Notes: generated by a model not told the origin, from the letters alone. Numbered from the stretch's first letter, positions 35,280 through 44,735 are shown. The stretch is 64,000 bases of DNA from Verrucomicrobiota bacterium (GCA_016871675.1 VHCN01000014.1:1-64000), one strand, 5' to 3'. A program made the numbers and translations.

Positions 35280-37106
35280 GTGAAATCCCAGTTCCCGACC
35301 CTGGAGCGCGGACTTCAGTTTGCGCACGAGTTTGCGCGGAAGAACTGGCGCCGCCTGCTTCGCTACCGCGTCCGGCTGTTCATGAGCGAGGAGGCATTCC
35401 ACCTCGTGGTCGCGGGCGTGGTGGGAGTGCTCGGAGGCATCACGAACTTTGTGTTCTACCTTACGACCGACTGGGTGAAGCACTTCACCCTGCGGAAACC
35501 GGGCGAACTTGAGGAAGCCGCCGTGCTGCTCGACGGGTGGCAGCGGATGCTCGTGCCCACGCTCGGCGGACTCGGCGCGGGGCTGGTCTTGTATTGGGGC
35601 CTCAAGCTCGTCGGACGCCCAGACTCGGCGAACTTGCTCGAGGCGGTGGCCGCGGGCGACGGCCGCCTGCGCTTCCGCTACGGGCTCATCAAGGCCGCGT
35701 CCTCCGTGCTGAGCGTGGCGACGGGCGCCTCAATCGGCCGCGAGGGCGTGGTGACAAACCTGACCGCGACGCTCGCCTCGCAGGGCGGCCAGATTGCGCG
35801 ATGGCAGCCATTCCGTCTCCGCATGCTCGTCGCGTGCGGCGCGTCCGCGGGAATGGCGGCGGCTTACGGCGCGCCCATTTCGGGCGCCGTGTTCGCCGCG
35901 CAGATTGTCCTCGGCAACTTCGCGATGAAGCTCTTCGCCCCGCTGATCGTGTCCGCGGTCATCGCATCGGTGGTGTCGCACAGTTTCTTCCTCGTGCCGC
36001 CGTGGTATCAGGTGCCGCAGGTGGAGTTCCGCGACCTGACGCAACTGCCGTGGTTTCTGCTGCTCGGGCTCCTCGCGGGCGTCGTCGGCGCGATGTTCCT
36101 GCGGATGCTGCGCGACATCGAGCTGCTCTTCAGCCGCTTCAACTTGCCGCTGCACCTGCGGCTCGCCGCGGCGGGGCTGGTCGTCGGCATGATCGCCATC
36201 GGCTTCCCGGAGGTCTGGGGCAACGGCTACAGCACGACGAACCGCTTCCTCGAAGGCTCGGTCCCGCTCGAAATCGCATGCGCCCTGCTTTTCGCCAAGC
36301 TCATGTCCACGCTCGTCACCGTCGGCGCGGGAACGGTCGGCGGCGTGTTCACACCCACGCTGTTTCTCGGCGCGGCGCTCGGCGCGACGTTCGGCGGCGT
36401 GCTGCACGCGCTGGGCTGGGCGTCGGCAACGCCCCCACCCATCGGCGCCTTCGCGCTCGTCGGGATGGGCAGCGTGCTCGCGGCGACGGTTCACGCGCCG
36501 CTGCTGGCGATGATTGTGGTGTTCGAGATTTCACTGAACCAGTCGCTCATGCCGCCGCTGATGCTTTCCTGCGCCGTGGCCGCGATCGTCGCGAAGCGCC
36601 TCCATCCGGAGTCCGTTTACACCCAGCCGCTCCAGCTCAAGGGCATCGATGCCGCCTCGGAGGCAAACCTCTTCGGCGCGGCCAGCCACCAGAGTGTCGG
36701 CGACCTGATGCGCGCGCCCGTGCCCCCCGTCCGGGACAACACGCCGCTGCCCGACATCGCCGCGAAGTTCCTCACCACGGCCTACAACTTCATCCCGGTC
36801 GTGGACGCCGGCGGGCACCTGCTCGGGCAGGTCTCGTTGCACGACCTCAAGCAGCACCTCGGCGCGGGCGCGGAGCTCAACTCCGTCATCGCGCTCGACA
36901 TCATGCGCGCCGCGCCCGCGGTGCTCACGCCGAACCAGCTCCTGCCGGACGCGCTGCACGTGCTCCTGTCGAGCGAGCAGCGCAACATTCCCGTGGTGAA
37001 CAATCACAAGGAGCAGTTGCTCGTCGGCTCCCTCGTCCGCGCCGAGGCGCTTGGAACCTTGAGCGAGGCGATTGACGCGAGCTCGGGGCAGCGGGCAAAG
37101 AAGTGA
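35280..37106 (+). CDS. ClC-type chloride channel or exchanger with CBS domains
   Basis: A 608-residue membrane protein that begins at a GTG. The ClC signatures are visible in modified form: GASIGREGVVTNL (the GREGP motif, with Val in place of Pro), GAPISGAVFAAQI and GGVFTPTLFLGAALG (GxFxP motif). About twelve or more hydrophobic segments occupy residues 40-440. Two CBS domains follow (about 470-600, for example LPDIAAKFLTTAYNFIPVVD and LLPDALHVLLSSEQRNIPVVN), a common regulatory addition. Channel or proton-coupled exchange cannot be told. Confidence 0.9.
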   Translation: MKSQFPTLERGLQFAHEFARKNWRRLLRYRVRLFMSEEAFHLVVAGVVGVLGGITNFVFYLTTDWVKHFTLRKPGELEEAAVLLDGWQRMLVPTLGGLGAGLVLYWGLKLVGRPDSANLLEAVAAGDGRLRFRYGLIKAASSVLSVATGASIGREGVVTNLTATLASQGGQIARWQPFRLRMLVACGASAGMAAAYGAPISGAVFAAQIVLGNFAMKLFAPLIVSAVIASVVSHSFFLVPPWYQVPQVEFRDLTQLPWFLLLGLLAGVVGAMFLRMLRDIELLFSRFNLPLHLRLAAAGLVVGMIAIGFPEVWGNGYSTTNRFLEGSVPLEIACALLFAKLMSTLVTVGAGTVGGVFTPTLFLGAALGATFGGVLHALGWASATPPPIGAFALVGMGSVLAATVHAPLLAMIVVFEISLNQSLMPPLMLSCAVAAIVAKRLHPESVYTQPLQLKGIDAASEANLFGAASHQSVGDLMRAPVPPVRDNTPLPDIAAKFLTTAYNFIPVVDAGGHLLGQVSLHDLKQHLGAGAELNSVIALDIMRAAPAVLTPNQLLPDALHVLLSSEQRNIPVVNNHKEQLLVGSLVRAEALGTLSEAIDASSGQRAKK

Positions 37107-37151
37107 GGATCGGCCCGCGGTGGCGCCTTCGACTCCGCCCGCCGCGCCCCG

Positions 37152-38393
37152 CTAAAAGCGCAGCGTCACCTGCGCCGCGAGCAGTTGCTCGCCCTGCTGG
37201 CTCGTCCCCTTCTGGTGGCTGAAGCTGTATTGGAGTTTCCCCTGCACGTGCCGGCTCAGGCGCCAGCCGAACGCGGTGTCCACGCGCCACACGTCGTTGT
37301 CCCACGGCTGCGGGCCCGCGGGCGTGGGCACCTTGTCGAAGACCATCTGGTTCCAGCGCACGGCCGCGAAGTGGTTCGCGCCGAGCTTGCGCTTGGCCTC
37401 GACGAAATACGCGAGCGAGTCCGCGTTGCCCACGTTCGGCACCTCGAAGCGCGACGCGATCACTTCGGCCCACACCTGCCAGCCGTGCCGCGCGTAGCTG
37501 ATGTCCTGCCCGATCACCGTCTGCCGGAAATCGCCCGCGCTCGTGCCCGCGGGCGTCACGGTGCGCTGGTCCAGATACGCGCCTTCGCTCACGGATGCGC
37601 CGAGATTCCACGCCGCATTCGGCCGCCAGCCGAGACGACCCGCGACGGTCGTGTGGTCGAACCCGCGGTCATGCGCGTCCCATTGCATCGGGCGCGAGCT
37701 GGGTGCGGCGTTCTTCAACTCGAACGCGTAGTCGAAACCTCCGAGCTGGCCGAACATCGAGCCGCCCGTCGTGTAAGCCGGCCCCCAAAGCACGGGCAGC
37801 CACGCGGGCTTGTTGTCGGCGATGGCCCGGCGGTTCACGAGCCCCTGGCCGGACGCGACGGTCGCCGCGTCGTTCACCGTGGTCATGTGCTCGTAGGGCA
37901 GCGGCGCGTTGATGAACGGATTGTTCCACGAATCATGCCGCGGCACCCACGCGCCGAACACGGTCGCGAATTTGCCCGCCTGCAAATGGAGGCGCGAATC
38001 CTCGAACGGCGTCCACCGCAGCAGGTATTCGTCGAAGCGCGCGGAGCGGACACGCGAGCGGGGGTCGAAGCCGCGGTCCACGCGCGCCTGCACGAGGCTG
38101 TAAAGATGCGGGCCGAGGCGCGTGTCGAGGAAAAGCGAGAGCCGCGGGTTGAAGAACTCGTCCCCGTTGCCGAAGATCATCCCCGGCGGGCGCTGGTCGA
38201 TGTAGTAGCCTTCGAGATCGAGCAACCCGCTGAGGTCGGAGCGGACCGATCCGTTGCGGGATTGGAGGAAGAGCGCGTCGTCGACCTTGTCGAGGAGCGA
38301 CTGGCCGCGGGATGCGAAGGCGAGCGAAAGGAAGACAGTGGCCGCGAGCGCAAGAGGACGACGACGACAAGGACGTGGGCGAAGTGGACTCAT
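37152..38393 (-). CDS. Outer-membrane beta-barrel of unknown substrate
   Basis: A 413-residue protein with a basic leader and signal peptide (RRPLALAATVFLSLAFASRGQ) and alternating strand patterns that end in a C-terminal Phe (LLAAQVTLRF), the beta-barrel assembly signal. The segment LHLQAGKFATVFGAWVPRH and the closing WRVDTAFGWRLSRHVQGK are typical of porins. Its ATG overlaps the cyclase stop by 4 bp, so it is translationally coupled to the sensor. The substrate is unknown. Confidence 0.83.
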   Translation of the reverse strand: MSPLRPRPCRRRPLALAATVFLSLAFASRGQSLLDKVDDALFLQSRNGSVRSDLSGLLDLEGYYIDQRPPGMIFGNGDEFFNPRLSLFLDTRLGPHLYSLVQARVDRGFDPRSRVRSARFDEYLLRWTPFEDSRLHLQAGKFATVFGAWVPRHDSWNNPFINAPLPYEHMTTVNDAATVASGQGLVNRRAIADNKPAWLPVLWGPAYTTGGSMFGQLGGFDYAFELKNAAPSSRPMQWDAHDRGFDHTTVAGRLGWRPNAAWNLGASVSEGAYLDQRTVTPAGTSAGDFRQTVIGQDISYARHGWQVWAEVIASRFEVPNVGNADSLAYFVEAKRKLGANHFAAVRWNQMVFDKVPTPAGPQPWDNDVWRVDTAFGWRLSRHVQGKLQYSFSHQKGTSQQGEQLLAAQVTLRF

Positions 38394-40333
38394 GCTTTCA
38401 CCGCCGCTCCCTTCATCACGGGCTCCGGTGCTTCGCGCACTTCCACCAGGCGATACGCCGTCACGCTCGCATCGAAGCCCTTCAGCCGGAGCTGGTCCTT
38501 TTCCTCCACGACGACGCGGCCGCCGAGCAGGTCGCGCGTGGGCTGGCTGATCACGACTTCGCCTCGCCCGGCCGCGCCGCACAGGCGCGACGCGAGGTTC
38601 ACGCGCTCGCCGATGACGGTGTAGTTGGAGCGGTTCTCCGAGCCCATGTTGCCCGCGAGCACGGGGCCCGTCGCGATGCCGATGCCGAGGTGGAGCTTGC
38701 GCGGCACGATTTCGTTGAGCGCGGCGCGTTCGCGCTGCATCGCCGCGGCGCAGCGGACCGCGTTGAGCGCGTCGTCGCCGTAGCTCTTGGGCGCGCCGAA
38801 CAGCGCCATCACGGAGTCCCCGATGAACTTGTCCACCACGCCGTGGTGTTCGTTCACGATGCCCGTCATCGCCGTCATGTGGTCGTTGAGCATGGCGATG
38901 ACCTCGGCCGGCCCCATGTTCTGCGTCATGGCGGTGAAGCCGCGGATGTCGCAAAAGAGCACGCTGACCTCGCGCAACTCGCCGCCAAGCAGCACCTCGC
39001 CGCTGAGGAGCTGCGCGGCGACGTCCTTGTCCGTCACCTTCACGAGCACGTCGTGGTATTTCTCCTTGAGCGCGAGGCCCTCGGCCATTTCGTTGAACGA
39101 GCGCGCGAGCTGGCCGATCTCGTCGGAACTGCGCACGGGGACCTTGATGCCGAAATCGCCGGCACGGATGTGCGCCGTGCCGCCGACCAGTTCGTTGATG
39201 GGCACGGACAGGCTGTGCGAGAGCAGGAGGCTCAGGAGCAGCGCGGCGACGAGCGCGAACGCGCCGAAGCCGAGGATCTGCGTCCGCAGTTCGCGCTGCG
39301 CCCGCAGCGCGCCCTCCCACGAGTAGAGCCCGACCTTCCACGCGGGACCGAAGGGCGAGCCGGGATTGAGCGGCGTGTAAAAGACACGGTGCGGAATCCG
39401 GTCGAGCGTGAGGATGCAGTCGTCGCGCGGGTCGGGATGCGCCTGAATCTCCTCCAGAAGGAGGCGCGCCAGCTCGGCCCGCGCCGCGTTTGGAATGGTG
39501 TGCGAGTAGATGAGTCCGCCGATGTAGATGCCGTTCTGCAGGTCGGTCACCGCGTTGATCGTCGCCTCGCCGAGGTCGGCGAACGGAAAACCGAGCACGA
39601 GCGCGCCCGCGGTGCGCGACTCGACCTCGTCCACGACGGGCGTGGCGATGACTTCGAGCAGGAAGTTGGGGCGGTTCTCCAGCTTCAGCTCGAAGTAACC
39701 GACCTGCTGGTTGGTCAGCGAGCCGATCACCGAGCCCACCTTCGACATGATGGTGGTGAAGCGCTCGTCGCCGGCCTTGCCGGATTGCGCCCACGCCGGG
39801 TCCGCGAGCACCTTGCCGTCACTGTCCAAGAACGCCAGCACCGTGGCAAACCGCGGCCGGCTCGGGGGCGGGGATCCCTTCGAACCGGATTTCTTCTTCA
39901 TCTCCTCCACGCGGCCGGCGACCGCAGGAATCTTTCGCCGTGGATCGAACGGACGCGCCGCTTCTGGTTGCGGCCGGGCCACGGGCGGTGGTTCCGCGGG
40001 ATCGAACGCGCCGATGCGGCCGTCGGCGGCGAAGATTCTCCGCAGTTCGTCATAGGCGACGCGGTAAATGGTGTCCGCATCGCCCTCGCGCAACGCCGCG
40101 ACGAGCCGGACGTTTTTCTTCACGAGGTCCTGACACTTCTCCTTCACGGCCGCGAGCCGAGCCTCCTGTTCCTTCGGCAGGTAGGTGATCTGCGCCTCGA
40201 TCTTTTCCTTGAACACGCGCTCGTAGGCCGCCTGAACTTTCTTCTGCGTGATGAAGAGCGTCGTGCCGGACACGCCAGCGACGGCAAACAGCATCGCGAG
40301 CAGCAGCTTGAAACGGAAATTCAGCGAAGGCAT
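38390..40333 (-). CDS. Transmembrane class III adenylate/guanylate cyclase with HAMP domain
   Basis: A 647-residue sensor. TM1 spans about residues 8-29. A periplasmic domain of about 320 residues follows (30-352), with two Cys (C67, C306), then TM2 at about 353-372, HAMP to about 430 and a class III cyclase domain (452-630). The cyclase has both metal aspartates (D462 in CDIRGFT and D506 in GDSVMALFG), Lys502, and the transition-state pair N579/R583 (VNLASRL). It should be catalytically competent; adenylate rather than guanylate is my preference, on weak grounds. It lies 7 bp after the cupredoxin gene and overlaps the beta-barrel gene by 4 bp. Confidence 0.9.
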   Translation of the reverse strand: MPSLNFRFKLLLAMLFAVAGVSGTTLFITQKKVQAAYERVFKEKIEAQITYLPKEQEARLAAVKEKCQDLVKKNVRLVAALREGDADTIYRVAYDELRRIFAADGRIGAFDPAEPPPVARPQPEAARPFDPRRKIPAVAGRVEEMKKKSGSKGSPPPSRPRFATVLAFLDSDGKVLADPAWAQSGKAGDERFTTIMSKVGSVIGSLTNQQVGYFELKLENRPNFLLEVIATPVVDEVESRTAGALVLGFPFADLGEATINAVTDLQNGIYIGGLIYSHTIPNAARAELARLLLEEIQAHPDPRDDCILTLDRIPHRVFYTPLNPGSPFGPAWKVGLYSWEGALRAQRELRTQILGFGAFALVAALLLSLLLSHSLSVPINELVGGTAHIRAGDFGIKVPVRSSDEIGQLARSFNEMAEGLALKEKYHDVLVKVTDKDVAAQLLSGEVLLGGELREVSVLFCDIRGFTAMTQNMGPAEVIAMLNDHMTAMTGIVNEHHGVVDKFIGDSVMALFGAPKSYGDDALNAVRCAAAMQRERAALNEIVPRKLHLGIGIATGPVLAGNMGSENRSNYTVIGERVNLASRLCGAAGRGEVVISQPTRDLLGGRVVVEEKDQLRLKGFDASVTAYRLVEVREAPEPVMKGAAVKA

Positions 40334-40340
40334 GGCGGCC

Positions 40341-40988
40341 TCACTTGGCGGGGAACTCGACGCGCACCGTCGCGCCGGACTTCAACGCCACATCGCGCTC
40401 GAGGGTGGTTTTCTCGTCAAGCCACGCCTTGAGCTTGAACGTGCCGGCGGGCAGCCCTTCGAGGCGGAACGTCCCGTTCGTGCTCGTGCGCGTGAAGTGC
40501 GGCGTCTCCAGCACGAGCACGGTCGCGCGCATATGCTCGTGGATTTCGCAATAGAGCTTCACCACGCCGGCCTGGTCGAACACCTGCGACGGCGCGGGCT
40601 CCTCGGCGAGGTAGCGCCCAAGGTCGAAGCGCTTCGGTTTCGAGTAGCTGAAGACGTTGTGGTAGAGGCCGTCCTTGTTCGGGAATTCCACCCGCGTGCC
40701 GCGCTGCACCGGCAGGAGCGACGGCGTGAATTGCAGGCCCTTTTGGATCATTTGCGCCGGCGGCGGATTGGTCGCGGGCGCAAACGTGCCGTCGAGAAAC
40801 ACGACCGCGACGGGCGGTTCCGGCGCGGCCAAGGGCACGCCGGCCTTGACTTGGTAGCGTTGCGTCAATGCCGCGGCCGGCCCGGGAGTGCCCAGCGGCA
40901 CGGTGCCTTCGACGACCGCGGTGTCCGCGGCGCGACTTCGAGTCGCCAGCGCGGCGGCGAGCAGAATCAGTCCGAGGGCGATCTTCAT
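40341..40988 (-). CDS. Secreted cupredoxin with carboxypeptidase-regulatory-like tail
   Basis: A 215-residue protein with a signal peptide (LILLAAALATRSRA-A). A type 1 copper site is complete: His110 in LYHNVFSYS and Cys147-x2-His150-x2-Met153 in YCEIHEHM, the amicyanin/plastocyanin spacing. Residues about 160-215 (TSTNGTFRLEGLPAGTFKL) form a carboxypeptidase-regulatory-like beta domain. Databases often call such proteins methylamine utilization proteins, though no mau genes are here. It is the first gene of a unit with the cyclase and the beta-barrel, so it may feed redox or copper state to the sensor. Confidence 0.85.
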   Translation of the reverse strand: MKIALGLILLAAALATRSRAADTAVVEGTVPLGTPGPAAALTQRYQVKAGVPLAAPEPPVAVVFLDGTFAPATNPPPAQMIQKGLQFTPSLLPVQRGTRVEFPNKDGLYHNVFSYSKPKRFDLGRYLAEEPAPSQVFDQAGVVKLYCEIHEHMRATVLVLETPHFTRTSTNGTFRLEGLPAGTFKLKAWLDEKTTLERDVALKSGATVRVEFPAK

Positions 40989-41104
40989 TCCGAATGAGAT
41001 GACGCCGCGCAGGCTACCATCGGTGAAACGCGATTGACCAGCACGGAGGGGGAGGCGGCGAAGGCCAACTTGAAACTTCGCGCCGGCCGTCCGAAACTGC
41101 GCCC

Positions 41105-42883
41105 GTGACCGATCCCCTTCGCGCCAAGCTCGCGCAGGTGCCGCACAAGCCGGGCGTCTACCTGCACAAGGACCGCTTCGGCACGGTCATTTACATCGGC
41201 AAGGCGCGCGACCTGCGCAAGCGCGTGGGGCATTATTTCCAGCAGTCGCGGCGCCCGGGATGGGACCTCAAGTTGAACGCGCTCGTGGGCAGCATCCACG
41301 ACTTCGACTGGCATGTGGTGAAATCCGAGCCCGAGTCCCTGCTGCTCGAGTGCAAGCTCATCAAGGAATTCCGGCCGCGCTTCAACGTGGATTTCAAGGA
41401 CGACAAGCGCCTCCTCATGCTGAAGGTGAACCTGAACGACCCGATCCCGCGGTTCTCGCTGACGCGGCTGCGCACGAACGACGGGGCGCGCTACTTCGGG
41501 CCATTCTCCGGGTCGGGCGCGCTCCGGCGCACGCTCGACCTGGTGCGGCACCAGTTCAACCTGCGCGGGTGCCGCCCGCTCACGCCGGCCGAGGCGGACT
41601 ACAAGCACTGCCTCTACGCCCACCTGAAAGTCTGCACCGCCCCGTGCATCGGCAACGTCACGCTCGAGCAATACCGGATGCAAGTCACGGCCGCGTGCGA
41701 TTTCCTCGCCGGACAATGCGAGGAGATGCAGGCGCAGCTCGAGGCCCGGATGAAGCAAGCGGCGGCCGCGCGTGATTTCGAAAAGGCGGCCGCGCTGCGC
41801 GACCTGCTGGCGGACGTCCGCGCCACGACCAGGAAGATGGAGCGCTTCGAGCGCGTGCCTTACACGCTGCCCGTGGCGCCCGACCCGGGGCGGGACCTCG
41901 CGGAGCTTGCGTCCGCGCTCGGCCTGCCCACGCCGCCGGAGCGGATCGAGGGGTTCGACATCTCGAACATCAGCGGCACGTTCGCCGTCGCGTCGCTCGT
42001 GTCGTTCCGCGGCGGCCGGCCCGACCGCGTGAACTACCGGCGGTTCAAGATGAAGACGGTGACGGGCCAGGATGACTTCGCGTGCATGGCCGAAGCGGTG
42101 CGACGGCGATACACGCGAGTGTTGAAGGAGTCGACGGTCCAAGGGTTGAAGTCCAAAGTCGCGGATGCAGGCGATCGGGATGATGAAGCGGGCGGGGCGA
42201 TCCCGCAGGAACTGCAACAGCTGGTCAACGAAGTGAGCGCGAAAGTGCGCCGGGGTCAACCGGTGAGGTCAAAGCCGCCGCCGGAGGCAACGAATGCGCG
42301 CGGGCACGGGCAAGCGGGACAGCGAGACGGAGACGGGGAGCAATCTTCCGAATCGTCCCCCGCACTTTCCCACCCTGCCGTTGTCTCACCCGCGGTCTCG
42401 CGTGTCCATGCCCCGGGCAATCTCCCCGACCTGATCCTCATCGACGGCGGCAAAGGCCAGCTTAACGCCGCGTGCGCGGAGCTTGTGAAACTCGGGCTCG
42501 GCCACATCACCGTCATCGGGCTCGCGAAGGAATTCGAGGAGGTGCACCGGCCCGGCGCGAGCGAACCGCTGCGCCTCGGGCTCGACCATCCGGCGGTCAA
42601 GCTGCTGCAACGCGTCCGCGACGAGTCGCACCGCGTGGCCAACAGCTACAACGCGCAGCTCCGCCTTCGGAAGGTTACCGAGAGTGTGCTCGATGAGTTC
42701 CCCGGCATCGGCGCGGCGCGCAAGCAGGCGCTGCTCAAAAAGTTCGGCTCGTTGCAGCGGCTGCGCATCGCAACGGTCGCGCAGATCGCGGAGGTGCCGG
42801 GCTTCGGCGGGAAGTCCGCGGCGGATTTGAAGCAATTCCTCGAGGCAAGGTCCGTGGCGCCAAAGCCGGGCCCGAAGTCCTAA
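41105..42883 (+). CDS. uvrC: Excinuclease ABC subunit C
   Basis: A 592-residue nucleotide-excision-repair nuclease that begins at a GTG. The GIY-YIG domain is at residues about 14-95 (GVYLHKD, VIYIGKARDL, EFRPRFNVDF), the UvrB-binding UVR motif is at about 205-240, the RNase H-like endonuclease has GFDISNISG, DLILIDGGKGQL and HRVANSYN, and helix-hairpin-helix repeats close the protein (FPGIGAARKQALLKKF). An insertion of about 90 residues (about 340-435) splits the endonuclease domain between TRVLKE and LPDLILIDG. The core is otherwise canonical. Confidence 0.95.
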   Translation: MTDPLRAKLAQVPHKPGVYLHKDRFGTVIYIGKARDLRKRVGHYFQQSRRPGWDLKLNALVGSIHDFDWHVVKSEPESLLLECKLIKEFRPRFNVDFKDDKRLLMLKVNLNDPIPRFSLTRLRTNDGARYFGPFSGSGALRRTLDLVRHQFNLRGCRPLTPAEADYKHCLYAHLKVCTAPCIGNVTLEQYRMQVTAACDFLAGQCEEMQAQLEARMKQAAAARDFEKAAALRDLLADVRATTRKMERFERVPYTLPVAPDPGRDLAELASALGLPTPPERIEGFDISNISGTFAVASLVSFRGGRPDRVNYRRFKMKTVTGQDDFACMAEAVRRRYTRVLKESTVQGLKSKVADAGDRDDEAGGAIPQELQQLVNEVSAKVRRGQPVRSKPPPEATNARGHGQAGQRDGDGEQSSESSPALSHPAVVSPAVSRVHAPGNLPDLILIDGGKGQLNAACAELVKLGLGHITVIGLAKEFEEVHRPGASEPLRLGLDHPAVKLLQRVRDESHRVANSYNAQLRLRKVTESVLDEFPGIGAARKQALLKKFGSLQRLRIATVAQIAEVPGFGGKSAADLKQFLEARSVAPKPGPKS

Positions 42884-43929
42884 AACTCCGGCTCCATCGC
42901 GGGGCGAGGGCGGTATTTCCTGGCGATGTCCAGCACGGCGGCCAGGGGCTTCATCCCGGCGGTGCAGGTCGGGTCGGAAAGCGACGCCGCGGCCGCGCAG
43001 ACGGCGGTGAGCAGGCATTTCTGCAGCTCCCATCCCTCGTGCAGCCCGAAAATCATGCCCGCGCAAAAGGCGTCACCCGCGCCCGCGGTGCCCGCGATGT
43101 ATTTCTGCGGGAGGTTGAGCGACATCTGCCAGTGGTCCTTGCCGTCGCGCGTCCGGGCGAAGCCGCCCTCGGGGAAATGAATCACCACGACCTCGCGCAC
43201 GCCGAGCTGGAGCAGCGCGCCCGCGGCGTGCCGCAACGCCACGGTGTCGAGCTTGCCGTCAGGGCGGCGGATTCTGAATCCCGCGGTGCAGCCGGCCTCG
43301 ACCTCGTTGAGGATGCAGTAATCCGTGAACTTGAGCGCGGGCGTGACGACGGATGCGAAGCGGTCGCTGTTCTCGCTGACCACGTCCACGCTGGTCTTGA
43401 GCCCGGCGTCCTGTGCGGCGGCGAGGAGGGCTGCGCCATTCGTGCCGTGTTTTTTGTGCGAGGCATCGAGCGCGTCGAGCAGCAGCAGGTAGCCGAGGTG
43501 GAACACGCGCGCCTTCGATTTCGAAAAATCCAGGTCGCGCCCGTCCCACAGCGCGTTCGCCCCGCGGCAGTGGAAGAACGTGCGCCGGCCGCCGGTCTTC
43601 TCGGTCATCACGTCCGTGTAGGAAGTGGGGGCGGACGCCGTCGCGGTGAGGTACCGGGTGTCGATTTTGTGGCGCTTGCAGTCGTCGAGGATGCGCTGGC
43701 CGTGGGTGTCCTTGCCGACGAGCCCGGCTGCGGCAAGGGGGAACTTCGCGCCGAGTTTCGCGAGGTCCACGAGCACGTTGTAAGGCGCGCCGCCCGTGCC
43801 CTCGGACTCGCTGAGGATGTTGGCGAGCGACTCGCGCTGGGGGAAGATGTCGATGATCTTGACCTGATCAATGATCCAGTTGCCGCCGGCAAGCACGCCG
43901 CTGCGCGAGGAGGCAGAAGTGGGTTTCAT
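42880..43929 (-). CDS. PfkB-family carbohydrate kinase
   Basis: A 349-residue ribokinase-like sugar kinase. The C-terminal PfkB signature AGTAGAGDAFCAGMIFG contains the catalytic Asp and anion hole, and GGAPYNVLVDLAKLGAKFPL is the substrate-side motif. The substrate cannot be read from the sequence; fructose, ribose, adenosine and KDG kinases share these motifs. It is convergent with uvrC, the two stops overlapping by 4 bp. Confidence 0.87.
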   Translation of the reverse strand: MKPTSASSRSGVLAGGNWIIDQVKIIDIFPQRESLANILSESEGTGGAPYNVLVDLAKLGAKFPLAAAGLVGKDTHGQRILDDCKRHKIDTRYLTATASAPTSYTDVMTEKTGGRRTFFHCRGANALWDGRDLDFSKSKARVFHLGYLLLLDALDASHKKHGTNGAALLAAAQDAGLKTSVDVVSENSDRFASVVTPALKFTDYCILNEVEAGCTAGFRIRRPDGKLDTVALRHAAGALLQLGVREVVVIHFPEGGFARTRDGKDHWQMSLNLPQKYIAGTAGAGDAFCAGMIFGLHEGWELQKCLLTAVCAAAASLSDPTCTAGMKPLAAVLDIARKYRPRPAMEPEF

Positions 43930-44228
43930 AGTCGCGTCGTCGGCTTGTTCGCTCGCCCTGTGATTCGATCGTCCAAGTTGCCCAAAGGTTAGCCAAACCC
44001 GGCACGAATGTCTCTACCGAAGTGAACGCCACCCGCGCGAGACGAAGGGGCAGGACTACCACGCGTCGAGCGCCAGCGCCGGCCCGTGTTGTGATGCGGG
44101 CGGCGGCGGCTGAGGGCGGACGCGGGACTTGTAGAGACAGGCATCGTGCCCGTCGTCCTCGCCCACGCTTTCCAGGGGAATTCGCGGACCAGGACGATCC
44201 GGAGAACGAAGCGCACCCGTTCAAGTGC
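43930..44228. other. Intergenic stretch with nothing recognised
   Basis: Nearly 300 bp between two minus-strand genes. I see only a separated inverted repeat, TGTCTCTAC with GTAGAGACA, about 120 bp apart. Small open frames here lack family similarity that I recognise. Confidence 0.5.
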
Positions 44229-44735
44229 TCAGACCGGCTCTTCGGACTCCGCGGCAGGTCCGGCCGAGCCGGACTCCGTGTCGTTTCCGGCGAGGGCGTT
44301 CAGCAGCGACATTTGGAACATGCCGCAGGTTTCCATGACCGTGTAGTTGAGCACAGTCTCCTCGGTGACTTGGAATTCGTCGGGCTTCGGGCAGCCGAGC
44401 AATTCCCAGCTTCCGACGCGCAGGTCGTTGAGCACTTGCAACAGCCACTCGACGGCATCGCGCGGAATGGTCAAGCGCATCGCGGTGCCTTCGAGCCGGA
44501 TGTGCGCCGGGTTCTCGAGGAACTTCCGGAGCGCGACCGCATTCTCGCGCTTGTGCTCGGCGAGCGAGTCCACGAGCAGGGCTTGCGCCGAGTCATCCGG
44601 CGCATCGCGCAGCGTGAGCGCCGGTGGCTTCGGCCGGGCGACGGGATATCCGCGGAGCGCGTTGAGGAAGAGGGCCATCTCGCGACGGCCGAGGACGAAC
44701 ACAAACGCGTCGGGCCGGGTTTGGAGAAGCTTCAC
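44229..44735 (-). CDS. DUF2017-like protein, partner gene of clpS
   Basis: A 168-residue cytoplasmic protein that begins at a GTG whose GTGA overlaps the clpS stop. The sequence (FVFVLGRREMALFLNALRG to the helical C-terminus with GMFQMSLLNALAG) matches my memory of the small DUF2017-type family, which is encoded directly after clpS in several phyla. Its role is unknown; conservation of the pairing suggests a link to ClpS-dependent proteolysis or its regulation. I see no enzyme motif. Confidence 0.6.
   Translation of the reverse strand: MKLLQTRPDAFVFVLGRREMALFLNALRGYPVARPKPPALTLRDAPDDSAQALLVDSLAEHKRENAVALRKFLENPAHIRLEGTAMRLTIPRDAVEWLLQVLNDLRVGSWELLGCPKPDEFQVTEETVLNYTVMETCGMFQMSLLNALAGNDTESGSAGPAAESEEPV

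Noticed and set aside
38390-40333. Cyclase called as a diguanylate (GGDEF) protein
   Set aside because: No GGDEF or EAL motif; the DIRGFT and GDSVMALFG motifs and VNLASRL belong to class III adenylate/guanylate cyclases.
43930-44228. Small minus-strand frames between the sugar kinase and the DUF2017 gene
   Set aside because: They have no ribosome site or family features and are rich in Arg and Ser as chance frames are.
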